Assembly (NCBI RefSeq): GCF_014873705.1
Contig: NZ_JADBDS010000007.1
Span: forward strand, 1 to 64,000
From: Mycobacterium sp. OAS707
GTDB taxonomy: Bacteria > Actinomycetota > Actinomycetes > Mycobacteriales > Mycobacteriaceae
Length of the DNA: 64,000 nucleotides
Direction: 5' to 3'
The translations under genes and the position numbers were made by a program. Of the stretch, positions 1 to 7,926 are shown in pieces; within the stretch, counting starts at the first letter, position 1, and each line of letters begins with the position of its first letter. Below the pieces are notes generated by a model, which did not search any database, was not told the origin of the DNA, and saw nothing but the letters and a program-made list of their open reading frames with translations.

Positions 1-15
1 ACCCCCATCCATGAC

Positions 16-31
16 TCGAACATATGTTCGA
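16..31. promoter_or_regulatory. LexA (SOS) box
   Basis: Perfect 16-bp palindrome TCGAACATATGTTCGA, which is the mycobacterial/Gram-positive SOS box consensus TCGAAC-N4-GTTCGA. No + strand gene starts nearby. On the - strand, ATG codons lie at 12..10 and 8..6, so the box probably controls a gene read leftward out of the window. Mycobacterial DUF222/HNH (13E12-type) genes often carry such a box, but the gene itself is not visible. The site is seen directly; the target is inferred. Confidence 0.85.
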
Positions 32-77
32 ACTCTAAGGATTCACGGAAGCATTTCCGAAGAAAACCATGAGAGAT

Positions 78-99
78 TGTCGCTAAAATGTCGCTAAAA
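78..99. repeat. Tandem 11-bp repeat (two copies)
   Basis: TGTCGCTAAAA occurs twice head to tail at 78-88 and 89-99, just past the stop of the solute-binding protein gene. A weak hairpin (arms AGCCT 99-103 and AGGCT 112-116) overlaps its right end and, read on the - strand, is followed by TTTT. It could be a small transcription terminator, but the stem is only 5 bp. No function is assigned to the repeat. Confidence 0.4.
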
Positions 100-114
100 G
101 CCTTGCCGCACAGG

Positions 115-1740
115 CTAAGCCCGCTTGAGTGATTGCGGCCAGAAGATCGGCGGATAGAACGAGTTGTCCTCTACCCCACTGACGTAACTGTGCGCGATCG
201 TCGAGTTCGGCGGTATGCACAACGGGATCCAGATCGCCTCGTCGAGGATCATCTGGCTGCACTTGGCATAGATCTGCTCGGCCTGCGCCCAGTCCGGCTG
301 CTTGACCGCATCGTCCATCAGCTTGTCGAGCTCGGGATTCGAATACTGGTAGAAATTCAGCGGTTTCGCGCCGGTGCGCAACAGAATCCGGAACGTCGTG
401 TCCAAGTGCAACGCATCACCGCCGAGGAACGACACCAGCATGTCCGGCCGCTTCTCGGGCGCCTGGTTCGGCAGGTCGAACTCCTCGGCCACCGGCATGG
501 TGCGCACCGTGACGTCGAGCCCGAATGCCGCCAGCTGACTCTGGATCAGCTCGGCCATCTGCCCCCGGGGCGCGCCACCATCGGCACTCCAGGCGAGGTC
601 GATCTTCTTCGAAGGAAGTGTCGGCACAATCGCTTTCAGCGCTGCGGCGTCGACCTGAGACGGGAACGGAGCCAGTGCCGGGTTCTGAGTGCGGTCGGGC
701 CACATCGCGTTTTGCACCGTAGTCAACCCTCCCCACGCGGTGTCGACTATTGACTTGCGGTCCAGGGCAGTGAGCACGGCCTTGCGCAGTGCCTTGTTCG
801 CGAAGATGCCGGAGGTGGGGTTGAGCCAGATCGCCTCTCCGACACCGCCGAACGAGTTCACGACGGCGAACTGCGTGTTCTTCTGATAGGCCAGCACGTC
901 GGGAATCGCGAAACCCTTTGTCACCATGTCGAATGCGCCGGAGTCCAACTGCAGCTTCTGGGTGGCCACACTCGGCGTGATGTCGATGCGGATGCTCTTG
1001 AACACCGGCTTCTCGCCCCAGTAATCATCGAATGCCTCGAGCGTGTAATGGCTGCCGGTGACGAACTCCTTGAACATGTACGGTCCGGTGCCCGCGTCGT
1101 GGGTCTTCAGCCATTCCTGGGCCATGTCGTCGCCGACGGCGTTTTTCGCAACGGCGGTGGGGCTGACCGCGAACGGCTGCCACGGACAGGCGAGGTAATG
1201 CAGAAACGCGTTGTTGGGCTCCTTGAGCGTGACGACGAACGTCGTCGGATCCGGCGCCTCGGTCTTGACGACACCGGCGACCATGTACGCGGGGCCCTGG
1301 TTGATCTTCCCGCGACGGTCGAAACTCTTGACCCACGATTGGGCGTCGGCGATCGTTCCGTCGTGGAATTTCACGTTGGGTTGCAGCGTGAACGTATACG
1401 TCAGTTGGTCCGGCGACACCGTCCACGACTTCGCAAGGCTTCCGATGATCTCCGACGTGCCGGACTTGTAGCGCACGAGTCCCTCGTAGGCCGATTCCAT
1501 CACCTGCACGCCCTCGCCCTCGTACATGATGTCGGGGTCGGGAACCTGCATGTCGGCCAGGAACGGCATGCGCAGGACGAGTGTCCCGCCGTTCCCGGAA
1601 CCGCTTGGCGCGCCACCGCATGCGGCGATCAGGGCGGCCAGGCTGATGCCGCCGACGGTGATGCCGCCGGCCTTCAAGAAGGCGCGGCGGTCCCACTGCG
1701 GACCGGACGGAATGTTGCGCGGGTGTGTCGTGTCGAACAC
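115..1740 (-). CDS. ABC transporter substrate-binding lipoprotein (SBP_bac_5 type)
   Basis: 541-aa periplasmic binding lipoprotein of the oligopeptide/nickel (family 5) class, which captures a peptide-like or other organic solute for an ABC importer. The N-terminus has a twin-arginine motif (RR at 18-19, DRRAFLKAGG) followed by a hydrophobic stretch and a lipobox ending at Cys41 (LIAAC), so export via Tat and lipid anchoring are likely. The body has the family signature around LAKSWTVSPDQLTYTF. The GTG start at 1740 is chosen because AGGAGG lies 5 nt upstream. It lies downstream of, and in the same direction as, a flavin monooxygenase gene; no permease or ATPase genes are in view. The substrate cannot be read from sequence. 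Confidence 0.88.
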   Translation of the reverse strand: MFDTTHPRNIPSGPQWDRRAFLKAGGITVGGISLAALIAACGGAPSGSGNGGTLVLRMPFLADMQVPDPDIMYEGEGVQVMESAYEGLVRYKSGTSEIIGSLAKSWTVSPDQLTYTFTLQPNVKFHDGTIADAQSWVKSFDRRGKINQGPAYMVAGVVKTEAPDPTTFVVTLKEPNNAFLHYLACPWQPFAVSPTAVAKNAVGDDMAQEWLKTHDAGTGPYMFKEFVTGSHYTLEAFDDYWGEKPVFKSIRIDITPSVATQKLQLDSGAFDMVTKGFAIPDVLAYQKNTQFAVVNSFGGVGEAIWLNPTSGIFANKALRKAVLTALDRKSIVDTAWGGLTTVQNAMWPDRTQNPALAPFPSQVDAAALKAIVPTLPSKKIDLAWSADGGAPRGQMAELIQSQLAAFGLDVTVRTMPVAEEFDLPNQAPEKRPDMLVSFLGGDALHLDTTFRILLRTGAKPLNFYQYSNPELDKLMDDAVKQPDWAQAEQIYAKCSQMILDEAIWIPLCIPPNSTIAHSYVSGVEDNSFYPPIFWPQSLKRA

Positions 1741-1879
1741 GAATGCCTCCTAGGGGTCAAGGCTCGACCTGAGAGCACGGCATTCGCTGGCGCGCCATTT
1801 GCGAGCAGTAAATAGGCGGCGTGTGACGCAACCGCTTCACGTCAGTACCCCGCGCATTACGCCGGGATTGCGGCGGCGA

Positions 1880-3193
1880 CTAGAACTCGAGCAGGTTCTC
1901 CCGAAACGTGCTGTGCTGGTAGCCGTCCCTGATCAGGCCGCGTTTTCGCAGCGCAGGCGCGAGGCCGTCGGCGATCTCGGCGATATTGCGCCGGGTGACG
2001 ACCGGCGAGAGCAGGAAGCCGTCGCCGCCGACCTCCTCCATCGCCTCGCCCATCTTCGCCGCCACCGTGTCGGGCGAGCCGACGAACGCGAGACCGGCGT
2101 GGGTGTCGACGGTGGCTATCGCCTCGCGAAGCGTCTTGCCCCGTGCGCCTTCGATGAACGTCCGCAGCGTGCTCGTTTCGCCGTTGCCCCACACGTCGGG
2201 CACCTCCTTGTCCAGATCGAAGGTCGAGAAGTCGAATTCGCCGCCCGACGTGTAACTCAAACCCCACAAAGCCTTTTCGATGGCGTGGTCGCTCCAGCGG
2301 GCGGCCTTCATGTCCTCCTCGCGGGCCTGCGCGACGCGATCGGTGTCGCCGAGGATCGGGTCGATCAGGAACAGGATCTTCAGCGTGCTCGGGTCGCGGC
2401 CGTACTCCTTCATCCGGCGGTGCATGTCCTGCCTGAATGCCTTCATGCCCTCGATGCTGGTGCCGTGGGCGAGCATCGACTCCGCGTACTTGGCGGCAAG
2501 GTCACGCCCCGCGGGCGAAGCGCCTGCCTGCACGATCACCGGACGGCGCTGCGGCCCTGGAATCGTGTTGAGCGGGCCGCGCGTGCGGAAGTACTTGCCC
2601 TCGAAGTCGACGGTGTGCACCTTCGTGTGATCGGCATACCGCGGCGTGTCCTCATCGACCAGGACGGCCCCTTCTTCCCACGAGTCCCACAGTGCGCCAA
2701 CGGCTTCCATCCATTCCTTGGCCATTTCGTAGCGTTCGCTGTGCAACATGAGCTCGTCGTAGCCGTACTGCTGCGCCGCGCGCGCCGAACTGCCCGTCAC
2801 CACGTTCAGTCCGACTCGCCCGTCGGTCAGGTGATCGAGGGTGGTCATGGTCCGTGCCGCCATGAACGGGTGGTAGAAGCTCGTCGACAGCGTGACCGCG
2901 ATGCCGATGTGTTTGGTGCGCTGGGTCAGCAGCGGGATCAGCGGGACGGGGTCGCACTTGGGGGCCAGCATGCCGTACTTGAGCGTCGTCTCCATCGACC
3001 GGCCATAAGCGTCCTCGACCATGCTGGTGTCCTCGACCAGCAGGTAGTCGAAGCGCGCGCGCTCAAGCGATGCGGCCAGATCGACGAAGAGATCGCCCTT
3101 CATCCAGTCGTGGCCGGTATTGCCCGCCCACGGATCAAGCGCCCATGTCTGTACCGAGAATCCACTGCCCATGAACCAACCCAGATGAAACAT
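1880..3193 (-). CDS. LLM-class flavin-dependent monooxygenase (NtaA/SnaA/DszA family)
   Basis: 437-aa TIM-barrel luciferase-like oxygenase of the NtaA/SnaA/SoxA group, which uses FMNH2 from a partner reductase to oxidise chelators, sulfur or nitrogen heteroatom compounds. Recognised from the start (MFHLGWFMG), the 'LLVEDTSMVED' segment and the GLNVVTGSSARAAQQYG block typical of this family. Length is normal (about 430-450 aa). The solute-binding lipoprotein gene follows in the same direction after about 139 bp, so uptake and oxidation of the same compound is a reasonable inference. No flavin reductase gene is adjacent. The substrate is unknown. Confidence 0.88.
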   Translation of the reverse strand: MFHLGWFMGSGFSVQTWALDPWAGNTGHDWMKGDLFVDLAASLERARFDYLLVEDTSMVEDAYGRSMETTLKYGMLAPKCDPVPLIPLLTQRTKHIGIAVTLSTSFYHPFMAARTMTTLDHLTDGRVGLNVVTGSSARAAQQYGYDELMLHSERYEMAKEWMEAVGALWDSWEEGAVLVDEDTPRYADHTKVHTVDFEGKYFRTRGPLNTIPGPQRRPVIVQAGASPAGRDLAAKYAESMLAHGTSIEGMKAFRQDMHRRMKEYGRDPSTLKILFLIDPILGDTDRVAQAREEDMKAARWSDHAIEKALWGLSYTSGGEFDFSTFDLDKEVPDVWGNGETSTLRTFIEGARGKTLREAIATVDTHAGLAFVGSPDTVAAKMGEAMEEVGGDGFLLSPVVTRRNIAEIADGLAPALRKRGLIRDGYQHSTFRENLLEF

Positions 3194-3321
3194 GCGACCA
3201 ATGTGACGTGCAGATGTTTCGGCGCACCGGGGCGGACGATTCCGCGCGCATTACGCCGCCGCGGGTGAGTGATCTGCGTCACGCGTCGTCACATCTCGGC
3301 GATCGGCGGTGTCTTGAGGGC

Positions 3322-4503
3322 ATGACTGAAAACAACACACGCAACAAGGTCGTCGTCATCGGTGGTGGGTACGCAGGGGCCACCGCGGCCAATCACTTGC
3401 GACAGCGTGACGACGTCGATATCACCCTGGTCAATTCGAGGCCGAAGTTCGTCGAGCGGATTCGCCTGCACCAGCACGTGGCAGGCAATTACGACGCGAC
3501 GGTCGATTACGACACGCTGCTCGGCGAGGGCGTCGGTCTTGTGGTCGACAGTGCGATCAGAATCGACACGGCATCCCGCACCGTGGCGCTCGCGTCGGGC
3601 CGGGCGCTGGACTACGACTACGTCATCTATGCCGTCGGCAGCACCGGCGGTGTACCCGCATCGGTTCCTGGCGCCGCCGAATTCGCCTATCCCATCGCTG
3701 AATTGGAGCTGGCGCTACGGCTGCGCGGCGCGCTCGACGAGCTGCACCCCGACGCCCCGATCACCGTCGTCGGCGCCGGGCTGACCGGCACCGAGACGGC
3801 AGCCGAGCTCGCCGAAGAGGGGCGCAACGTCACTCTGGTGTGCGGCGGCCAGTTGGTTCCGTCGCTTGCGGCGCAAGCTCGGCGCTCGGTGCGCAAGCGG
3901 CTGCGCAAGCTCGGCGTCACGGTGCTCGACGTCGACGTGGTCGCCGAGGTGCGACGGGATGCGGTCGTCTTCGCCGACGGCGCGGTGCGGCCGAGCGCGC
4001 TGACCATCTGGACGGCGGGCTTCGGGGTGCCCGAACTGGCCGCGGCCAGTGGACTGCAGACTGATGGGATGGGCCGCCTACTCACCGACGAGACACTGAC
4101 CAGCATCGACGACCCGCGCATTGTGGCGGCAGGCGACTGCGCGGCCCCTTCGGGCCAGCCGCTGCGAATGAGCTGCCAGGCCGCGGTCCCGCTGGGGGCG
4201 CGGGCGGCCGACACCGTGCTCAGCCGGATTGCAGGCACCGAGCCTGCGCCGATCGACCAGGCGTTCGTCGGGTCCTGCGTAAGCCTGGGGCGGCACGCCG
4301 CCACCGTGCAACTGGCCCGCAAAGACGACACCCCGGTGAAGTACTACATCGGCGGCCGGCTCGGCGCCTCGGTCAAGGAGGCCATCTGCAAGGGCACGCT
4401 GTGGGGCATCCGCCACGAGGCGCGCAAGCCAGGCTCCACCTTCGTGATGAAGGGCGGCAGGCGTCCTTCGGCTCCGCTGCGCCAGGTGGTCACGGAATCG
4501 TGA
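3322..4503 (+). CDS. FAD-dependent pyridine nucleotide-disulfide-type oxidoreductase
   Basis: 393-aa two-dinucleotide-binding-domain oxidoreductase related to NDH-2/AIF-like enzymes. FAD site GGGYAG at residues 14-19; second Rossmann motif GAGLTG near residue 151; late FAD motif AAGDCA. The ATG at 3322 is preferred over an in-frame ATG at 3208 because homology starts there (MTENNTRNKVVVIGGG). Its stop overlaps the start of the ECF41 sigma factor gene by 4 bp (GTGA), so the two are translationally coupled. Such a redox enzyme next to an ECF41 sigma factor is the classic context of that sigma family. The physiological electron acceptor is not known. Confidence 0.9.
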   Translation: MTENNTRNKVVVIGGGYAGATAANHLRQRDDVDITLVNSRPKFVERIRLHQHVAGNYDATVDYDTLLGEGVGLVVDSAIRIDTASRTVALASGRALDYDYVIYAVGSTGGVPASVPGAAEFAYPIAELELALRLRGALDELHPDAPITVVGAGLTGTETAAELAEEGRNVTLVCGGQLVPSLAAQARRSVRKRLRKLGVTVLDVDVVAEVRRDAVVFADGAVRPSALTIWTAGFGVPELAAASGLQTDGMGRLLTDETLTSIDDPRIVAAGDCAAPSGQPLRMSCQAAVPLGARAADTVLSRIAGTEPAPIDQAFVGSCVSLGRHAATVQLARKDDTPVKYYIGGRLGASVKEAICKGTLWGIRHEARKPGSTFVMKGGRRPSAPLRQVVTES

Positions 4504-5396
4504 CCACCTCCGAGCACGCCGAGCGGTTCACCCATCTGCGGCCGCTGCTGTTCACGATCGTCTACGAAATCCTGGGCTCTGCAACGGAATCCGATGACGT
4601 GCTGCAGGACAGTTATCTGCGGTGGGCCGAAGTGGACCTCGCGACGGTGCGGGATACGAAGTCGTATCTGGCGCAGTTGGTGACGCGTCAGGCGCTGAAT
4701 GCGTTGCGCGCAGGCGCCCGTCGACGCGAGGACTACATCGGCCCGTGGCTGCCCGAACCGCTGCTGCTCGACGAGCGCGACGCCTCAGCCGACGTCGTGC
4801 TCGCCGAGTCGGTGTCGATGGCCATGCTGGTGCTGCTCGAAACGCTGACGCCCGACGAGCGTGCGGTGTTCGTACTGCGCGAGGTCTTCGGCTTCGACTA
4901 CGACGAAATCGCCGGAGCGGTAGGGAAATCCGTGACGACGGTGCGCCAGGTCGCGCACCGCGCCCGCGAGCATGTGCACGCCAGACGTAAGCGCTTCGAT
5001 CCCGTCGACTCGGCGCGAACCACCGAGCTGACAGCACAGTTCCTGACCGCGGCGTCCACCGGCGACCTCGAAGGGCTGATGTCGATGCTGGCCCCTGATG
5101 CGGTCTGGACCGCCGACAGCAACGGCAAGGCCAGCGCGGCCCGCCGCCCGGTCGTCGGCGCCGACAAGGTGGCCAAGGCGATCATCGGCCTGTTCCGGCT
5201 CGGGCAGAAGTTGCCCGACGTGCGGGTCGAGACGGCGGTGTACAACAGCGCGCCTGCGGTGGTCGTCTACAGCGGCGACCACCTCGAGGGCGTGTTCCTG
5301 GTCGAGGTCGTCGACGGCAAGATCACGCACTTCTACGCGATGCGCAACCCGGACAAGCTGGCAGGCATCGCGGTCCCGCGGGTGATCAGCCGCTAG
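4500..5396 (+). CDS. ECF41-family RNA polymerase sigma factor (SigJ-like)
   Basis: 298-aa extracytoplasmic-function sigma factor with region sigma-2 (about 1-80), sigma-4 (about 115-170) and a C-terminal SnoaL/NTF2-like domain (about 180-290) that tunes activity in place of an anti-sigma factor. ECF41 hallmarks are visible: WLPEP in the linker, an NGK variant of the DGGGK motif (WTADSNGK), and NPDKL near the C-terminus. The GTG at 4500 overlaps the stop of the FAD oxidoreductase gene; an in-frame ATG at 4401 lies inside that gene and is rejected. ECF41 factors commonly transcribe their own neighbouring oxidoreductase, so autoregulation of this pair is inferred. SigJ is the closest name recalled. 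Confidence 0.92.
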   Translation: MTTSEHAERFTHLRPLLFTIVYEILGSATESDDVLQDSYLRWAEVDLATVRDTKSYLAQLVTRQALNALRAGARRREDYIGPWLPEPLLLDERDASADVVLAESVSMAMLVLLETLTPDERAVFVLREVFGFDYDEIAGAVGKSVTTVRQVAHRAREHVHARRKRFDPVDSARTTELTAQFLTAASTGDLEGLMSMLAPDAVWTADSNGKASAARRPVVGADKVAKAIIGLFRLGQKLPDVRVETAVYNSAPAVVVYSGDHLEGVFLVEVVDGKITHFYAMRNPDKLAGIAVPRVISR

Positions 5397-5416
5397 CGCT
5401 CTGTCACGCTTGGTCT

Positions 5417-6661
5417 GTGCGGATCGAGCGACTCGGCGACTTGGGCGAAGCGCCGCGTGTGCTGCGCGCGATCGCCGCGGGCGCTGCGCGGTGTGACCTG
5501 GCGCCGCCCGCCGCATTGATCGGCGACTGGTTCGGCTCGGCGGCGGTGATCGCGCCGTCGCTGAACGCGGTCCCCGTCGATGACGTCTTCGCCGTGCCCG
5601 CAGGCGAATCCGACGGTGTGATCGGCGGCGGCTGGTTCGGCTATCTGTCCTATCCCGACGCGGGCATCGACGGACGTGGCCCGCGAATCCCCGAAGCGGC
5701 AGGCGGCTGGTCCGACTGCGTGCTACGCCAGGACCGCGACGGGCAGTGGTGGTATGAAAGCCTTTCCGGCACAGCACTTCCGGAGTGGGTTACCGCTGCG
5801 CTGAGTGCACCCGTGCCGCGCAGCGACTTTCGCATCACGTGGGGTGAGGCCGACCGGGATGTGCACCGCCGCGGCGTGCTGGACTGTCTGGAAGCGATTG
5901 CGGCGGGCGAGATCTACCAAGCGTGTGTATGCACGCAATTCGCGGGCCGCATCGAAGGCGCACCAATCGATTTCTTCGTCGATGCCGTCGAGCGGACCTC
6001 GCCTGCGCGGGCGGTGTACGTGGCAGGCGAATGGGGCGCAGTGGCGTCGTTGTCTCCGGAGCTGTTTTTGCGGCGCCGAGGTGAGACGGTGACGTCGAGC
6101 CCGATCAAGGGCACGCTGCCGCGGCATGCCGATCCGGCCGCGCTCCGCGCGTCGGTCAAAGATGTCGCGGAGAACATCATGATCGTCGATCTGGTCCGCA
6201 ACGACCTCGGCCGCGTCGCGATGACGGGAACGGTCACCGTGCCCGAGTTGTTGGCCGTCGAGCCCGCGCCGGGCGTGTGGCATCTGGTCTCGACGGTGGA
6301 GGCGCGAGTCGGGGTGGGCGTGCCGATGGGTTCGGTGTTGGATGCGGCGTTCCCGCCGGCCTCGGTGACCGGCACGCCGAAGCTGCGGGCCCGTCAGCTG
6401 CTGCGTGGCTGGGAGCCGCACCGCCGCGGAATGTATTGCGGCACAGTCGGTTTGGCATCACCCGTGGCGGGATGTGAGCTGAACGTGGCGATCCGAACGG
6501 TGGAGTTCGACGCGGCAGGCAACGCTATTCTTGGCGTCGGCGGCGGCATCACGGCCGACTCCGATCCCGACCGCGAGTGGGACGAGTGCCTGCACAAGGC
6601 GGCACCGATCATCTACGCGGCCGACAGCGCGGCCGTCCAGCCCGCGTTGTCCGAGACATAG
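5417..6661 (+). CDS. pabB: Aminodeoxychorismate synthase component I
   Basis: 414-aa chorismate-binding enzyme of the PabB/TrpE/isochorismate synthase superfamily. With a glutaminase subunit (PabA) it makes 4-amino-4-deoxychorismate for folate. Diagnostic blocks: PIKGTLPR carrying the active-site lysine region, ENIMIVDLVRNDLGRV, AFPPASVTGTPK, and GVGGGITADSDP near the C-terminus. It lacks the glutaminase domain. GTG start at 5417, 20 bp after the sigma factor stop. Its 3' end overlaps the convergent small membrane protein gene by about 49 bp. Gene order to rsmI and the mannosyltransferase matches the Rv1005c-Rv1002c region as recalled. PabB versus a salicylate/isochorismate enzyme is settled mainly by this context. 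Confidence 0.88.
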   Translation: MRIERLGDLGEAPRVLRAIAAGAARCDLAPPAALIGDWFGSAAVIAPSLNAVPVDDVFAVPAGESDGVIGGGWFGYLSYPDAGIDGRGPRIPEAAGGWSDCVLRQDRDGQWWYESLSGTALPEWVTAALSAPVPRSDFRITWGEADRDVHRRGVLDCLEAIAAGEIYQACVCTQFAGRIEGAPIDFFVDAVERTSPARAVYVAGEWGAVASLSPELFLRRRGETVTSSPIKGTLPRHADPAALRASVKDVAENIMIVDLVRNDLGRVAMTGTVTVPELLAVEPAPGVWHLVSTVEARVGVGVPMGSVLDAAFPPASVTGTPKLRARQLLRGWEPHRRGMYCGTVGLASPVAGCELNVAIRTVEFDAAGNAILGVGGGITADSDPDREWDECLHKAAPIIYAADSAAVQPALSET

Positions 6662-7050
6662 AAGCCGATCTCACCGGCCGCTGTCTGAACGATCAGGTGG
6701 GTGCGGCCGCCGACGACCGAACCGTTGAATGCGGAGGCCTGACGCACCCCGGTGATCGCGTCGACGGGAATGTCGATCGCCTTGCCGGTGAGCGTGCGGA
6801 AGGCCAGCCGTCGCCGGGTGAGTGCGATCAAACCGTTGTTCTTGACCATCGGGTAACCCGGCGCCGTCGCCCCTCGGTAGTTGCCCTTCTCGGGCGGGCG
6901 GACAACCTGCTCGCTTTCCAACTCGACCGCCAACTCGGCGGCAACGCGGCGGCTGCGGCGTCGAAACCACACGATGATCGGAATCCAGATCAGCACCTGC
7001 ACTGCCAGAATTCCGACGACCAGCAAGACGACAAACACCGCGGTACTCAC
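6613..7050 (-). CDS. Conserved single-pass membrane protein
   Basis: 145-aa protein with one N-terminal membrane segment (about 5-27) followed by a basic stretch (WFRRRSRR) and a soluble domain of about 110 aa with a PH-like pattern ending in AGWTAALSAA. No known function. The GTG start at 7050 has AAAGGGG about 10 nt upstream. It lies between pabB and rsmI, the position held by Rv1004c in M. tuberculosis as recalled, but homology to that protein was not checked. The C-terminal 49 bp overlap the end of pabB on the opposite strand. Confidence 0.75.
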   Translation of the reverse strand: MSTAVFVVLLVVGILAVQVLIWIPIIVWFRRRSRRVAAELAVELESEQVVRPPEKGNYRGATAPGYPMVKNNGLIALTRRRLAFRTLTGKAIDIPVDAITGVRQASAFNGSVVGGRTHLIVQTAAGEIGFYVSDNAGWTAALSAA

Positions 7051-7065
7051 GGTGGCCCACCCCTT

Positions 7066-7902
7066 TCAGCGGCGTGATCGCAACACCGCATCGTAGAGCT
7101 CACGCCGTGACGGCGCGCCGGGATTCGCCGCCACCACCTGCGCGCACGCGTCCTTCACCCGCGTTCCGTCGTCGACGAGCGCGTTGGCTTCAGCAACGAG
7201 CGTCTCGAGGTCGGCCTTCGGTGTGGCCCCGGCCAATACGACGGTGATCTCGCCGAGCACCCCGTCGGCCGCCCACTCTGCGAGCTCGCCGAGCGTGCCG
7301 CGAACGACCTCCTCGTGCGTCTTGGTCAGCTCGCGGCACACCACCGCCGCGCGCTCAGCGCCGAGCGCTTCGACGGCGTCCGTCAGCGTGTCGGGCAGCC
7401 GGCGCGGCGACTCGAAGAACACGCAGGTTCGGGGTTCGGCGGCCAGCGTCTTGAACCACGTCACGCGCGCGGCGTGCTTCCGCGGCGCGAACCCCTCGAA
7501 GCAGAACCTCTCCGCCGGCAGCCCGGACACCGCCAGCGCCGTCGTCACCGCGGAGGGACCAGGCAGGCAGCTGACGCGAGCGCCTGCCTCGATGCACGCG
7601 GCGACAAGGCGGTAGCCCGGATCGCTGATCAGCGGCATGCCGGCGTCGCTGACCAGCAGGACCGTCGCCCCGGCCTGGATGTCGTCCACCAGAGCCGGGA
7701 CGCGCGACGCCTCGTTCGCGTCGTAGAGGCTCAGCACCCTGCCGCGAGGCCTGACCTCGAGCGCGGTGGCCAGCGTGCGGATGCGCCGGGTGTCCTCGGC
7801 GGCGATCACATCGGCGCTCGCCAGGGCCTTGACCAGCCGCGCGGATGCATCAGATGGCTGCCCCAGCGGCGTGGCGCCGATGAGCAGTCGGCCGGTCGAC
7901 AT
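7066..7902 (-). CDS. rsmI: 16S rRNA (cytidine-1402 2'-O)-methyltransferase
   Basis: 278-aa SAM-dependent tetrapyrrole-methylase-fold enzyme that 2'-O-methylates C1402 in the 16S rRNA P site. Family motifs: ATPLGQPSDAS at the start, AEDTRR, DAGMPLISDPGYRL, and LPGPSAVTTALAVSGL. An in-frame upstream extension to 8514 runs through the opposite gene and is rejected; the ATG at 7902 gives the canonical N-terminus MSTGRLLIGAT. It is divergent from the mannosyltransferase gene with only 24 bp between start codons, so their promoters must overlap or at least one mRNA is nearly leaderless. Confidence 0.93.
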   Translation of the reverse strand: MSTGRLLIGATPLGQPSDASARLVKALASADVIAAEDTRRIRTLATALEVRPRGRVLSLYDANEASRVPALVDDIQAGATVLLVSDAGMPLISDPGYRLVAACIEAGARVSCLPGPSAVTTALAVSGLPAERFCFEGFAPRKHAARVTWFKTLAAEPRTCVFFESPRRLPDTLTDAVEALGAERAAVVCRELTKTHEEVVRGTLGELAEWAADGVLGEITVVLAGATPKADLETLVAEANALVDDGTRVKDACAQVVAANPGAPSRRELYDAVLRSRR

Positions 7903-7926
7903 GGGAGACAGCCTACGATCGCTGTC

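Noticed and set aside
1851..3258. CGCGCATTACGCCG at 1851-1864 and 3245-3258, flanking the monooxygenase gene
   Set aside because: Only 14 bp, mostly G/C-type bias, no target duplication or insertion-sequence features; probably chance or a weak shared motif.
1048..3268. Long + strand ORFs (255 and 489 codons) opposite the solute-binding protein and monooxygenase genes
   Set aside because: They are antisense shadows, Arg/His-rich with no domain pattern, created by high GC and strong third-position bias of the real - strand genes.
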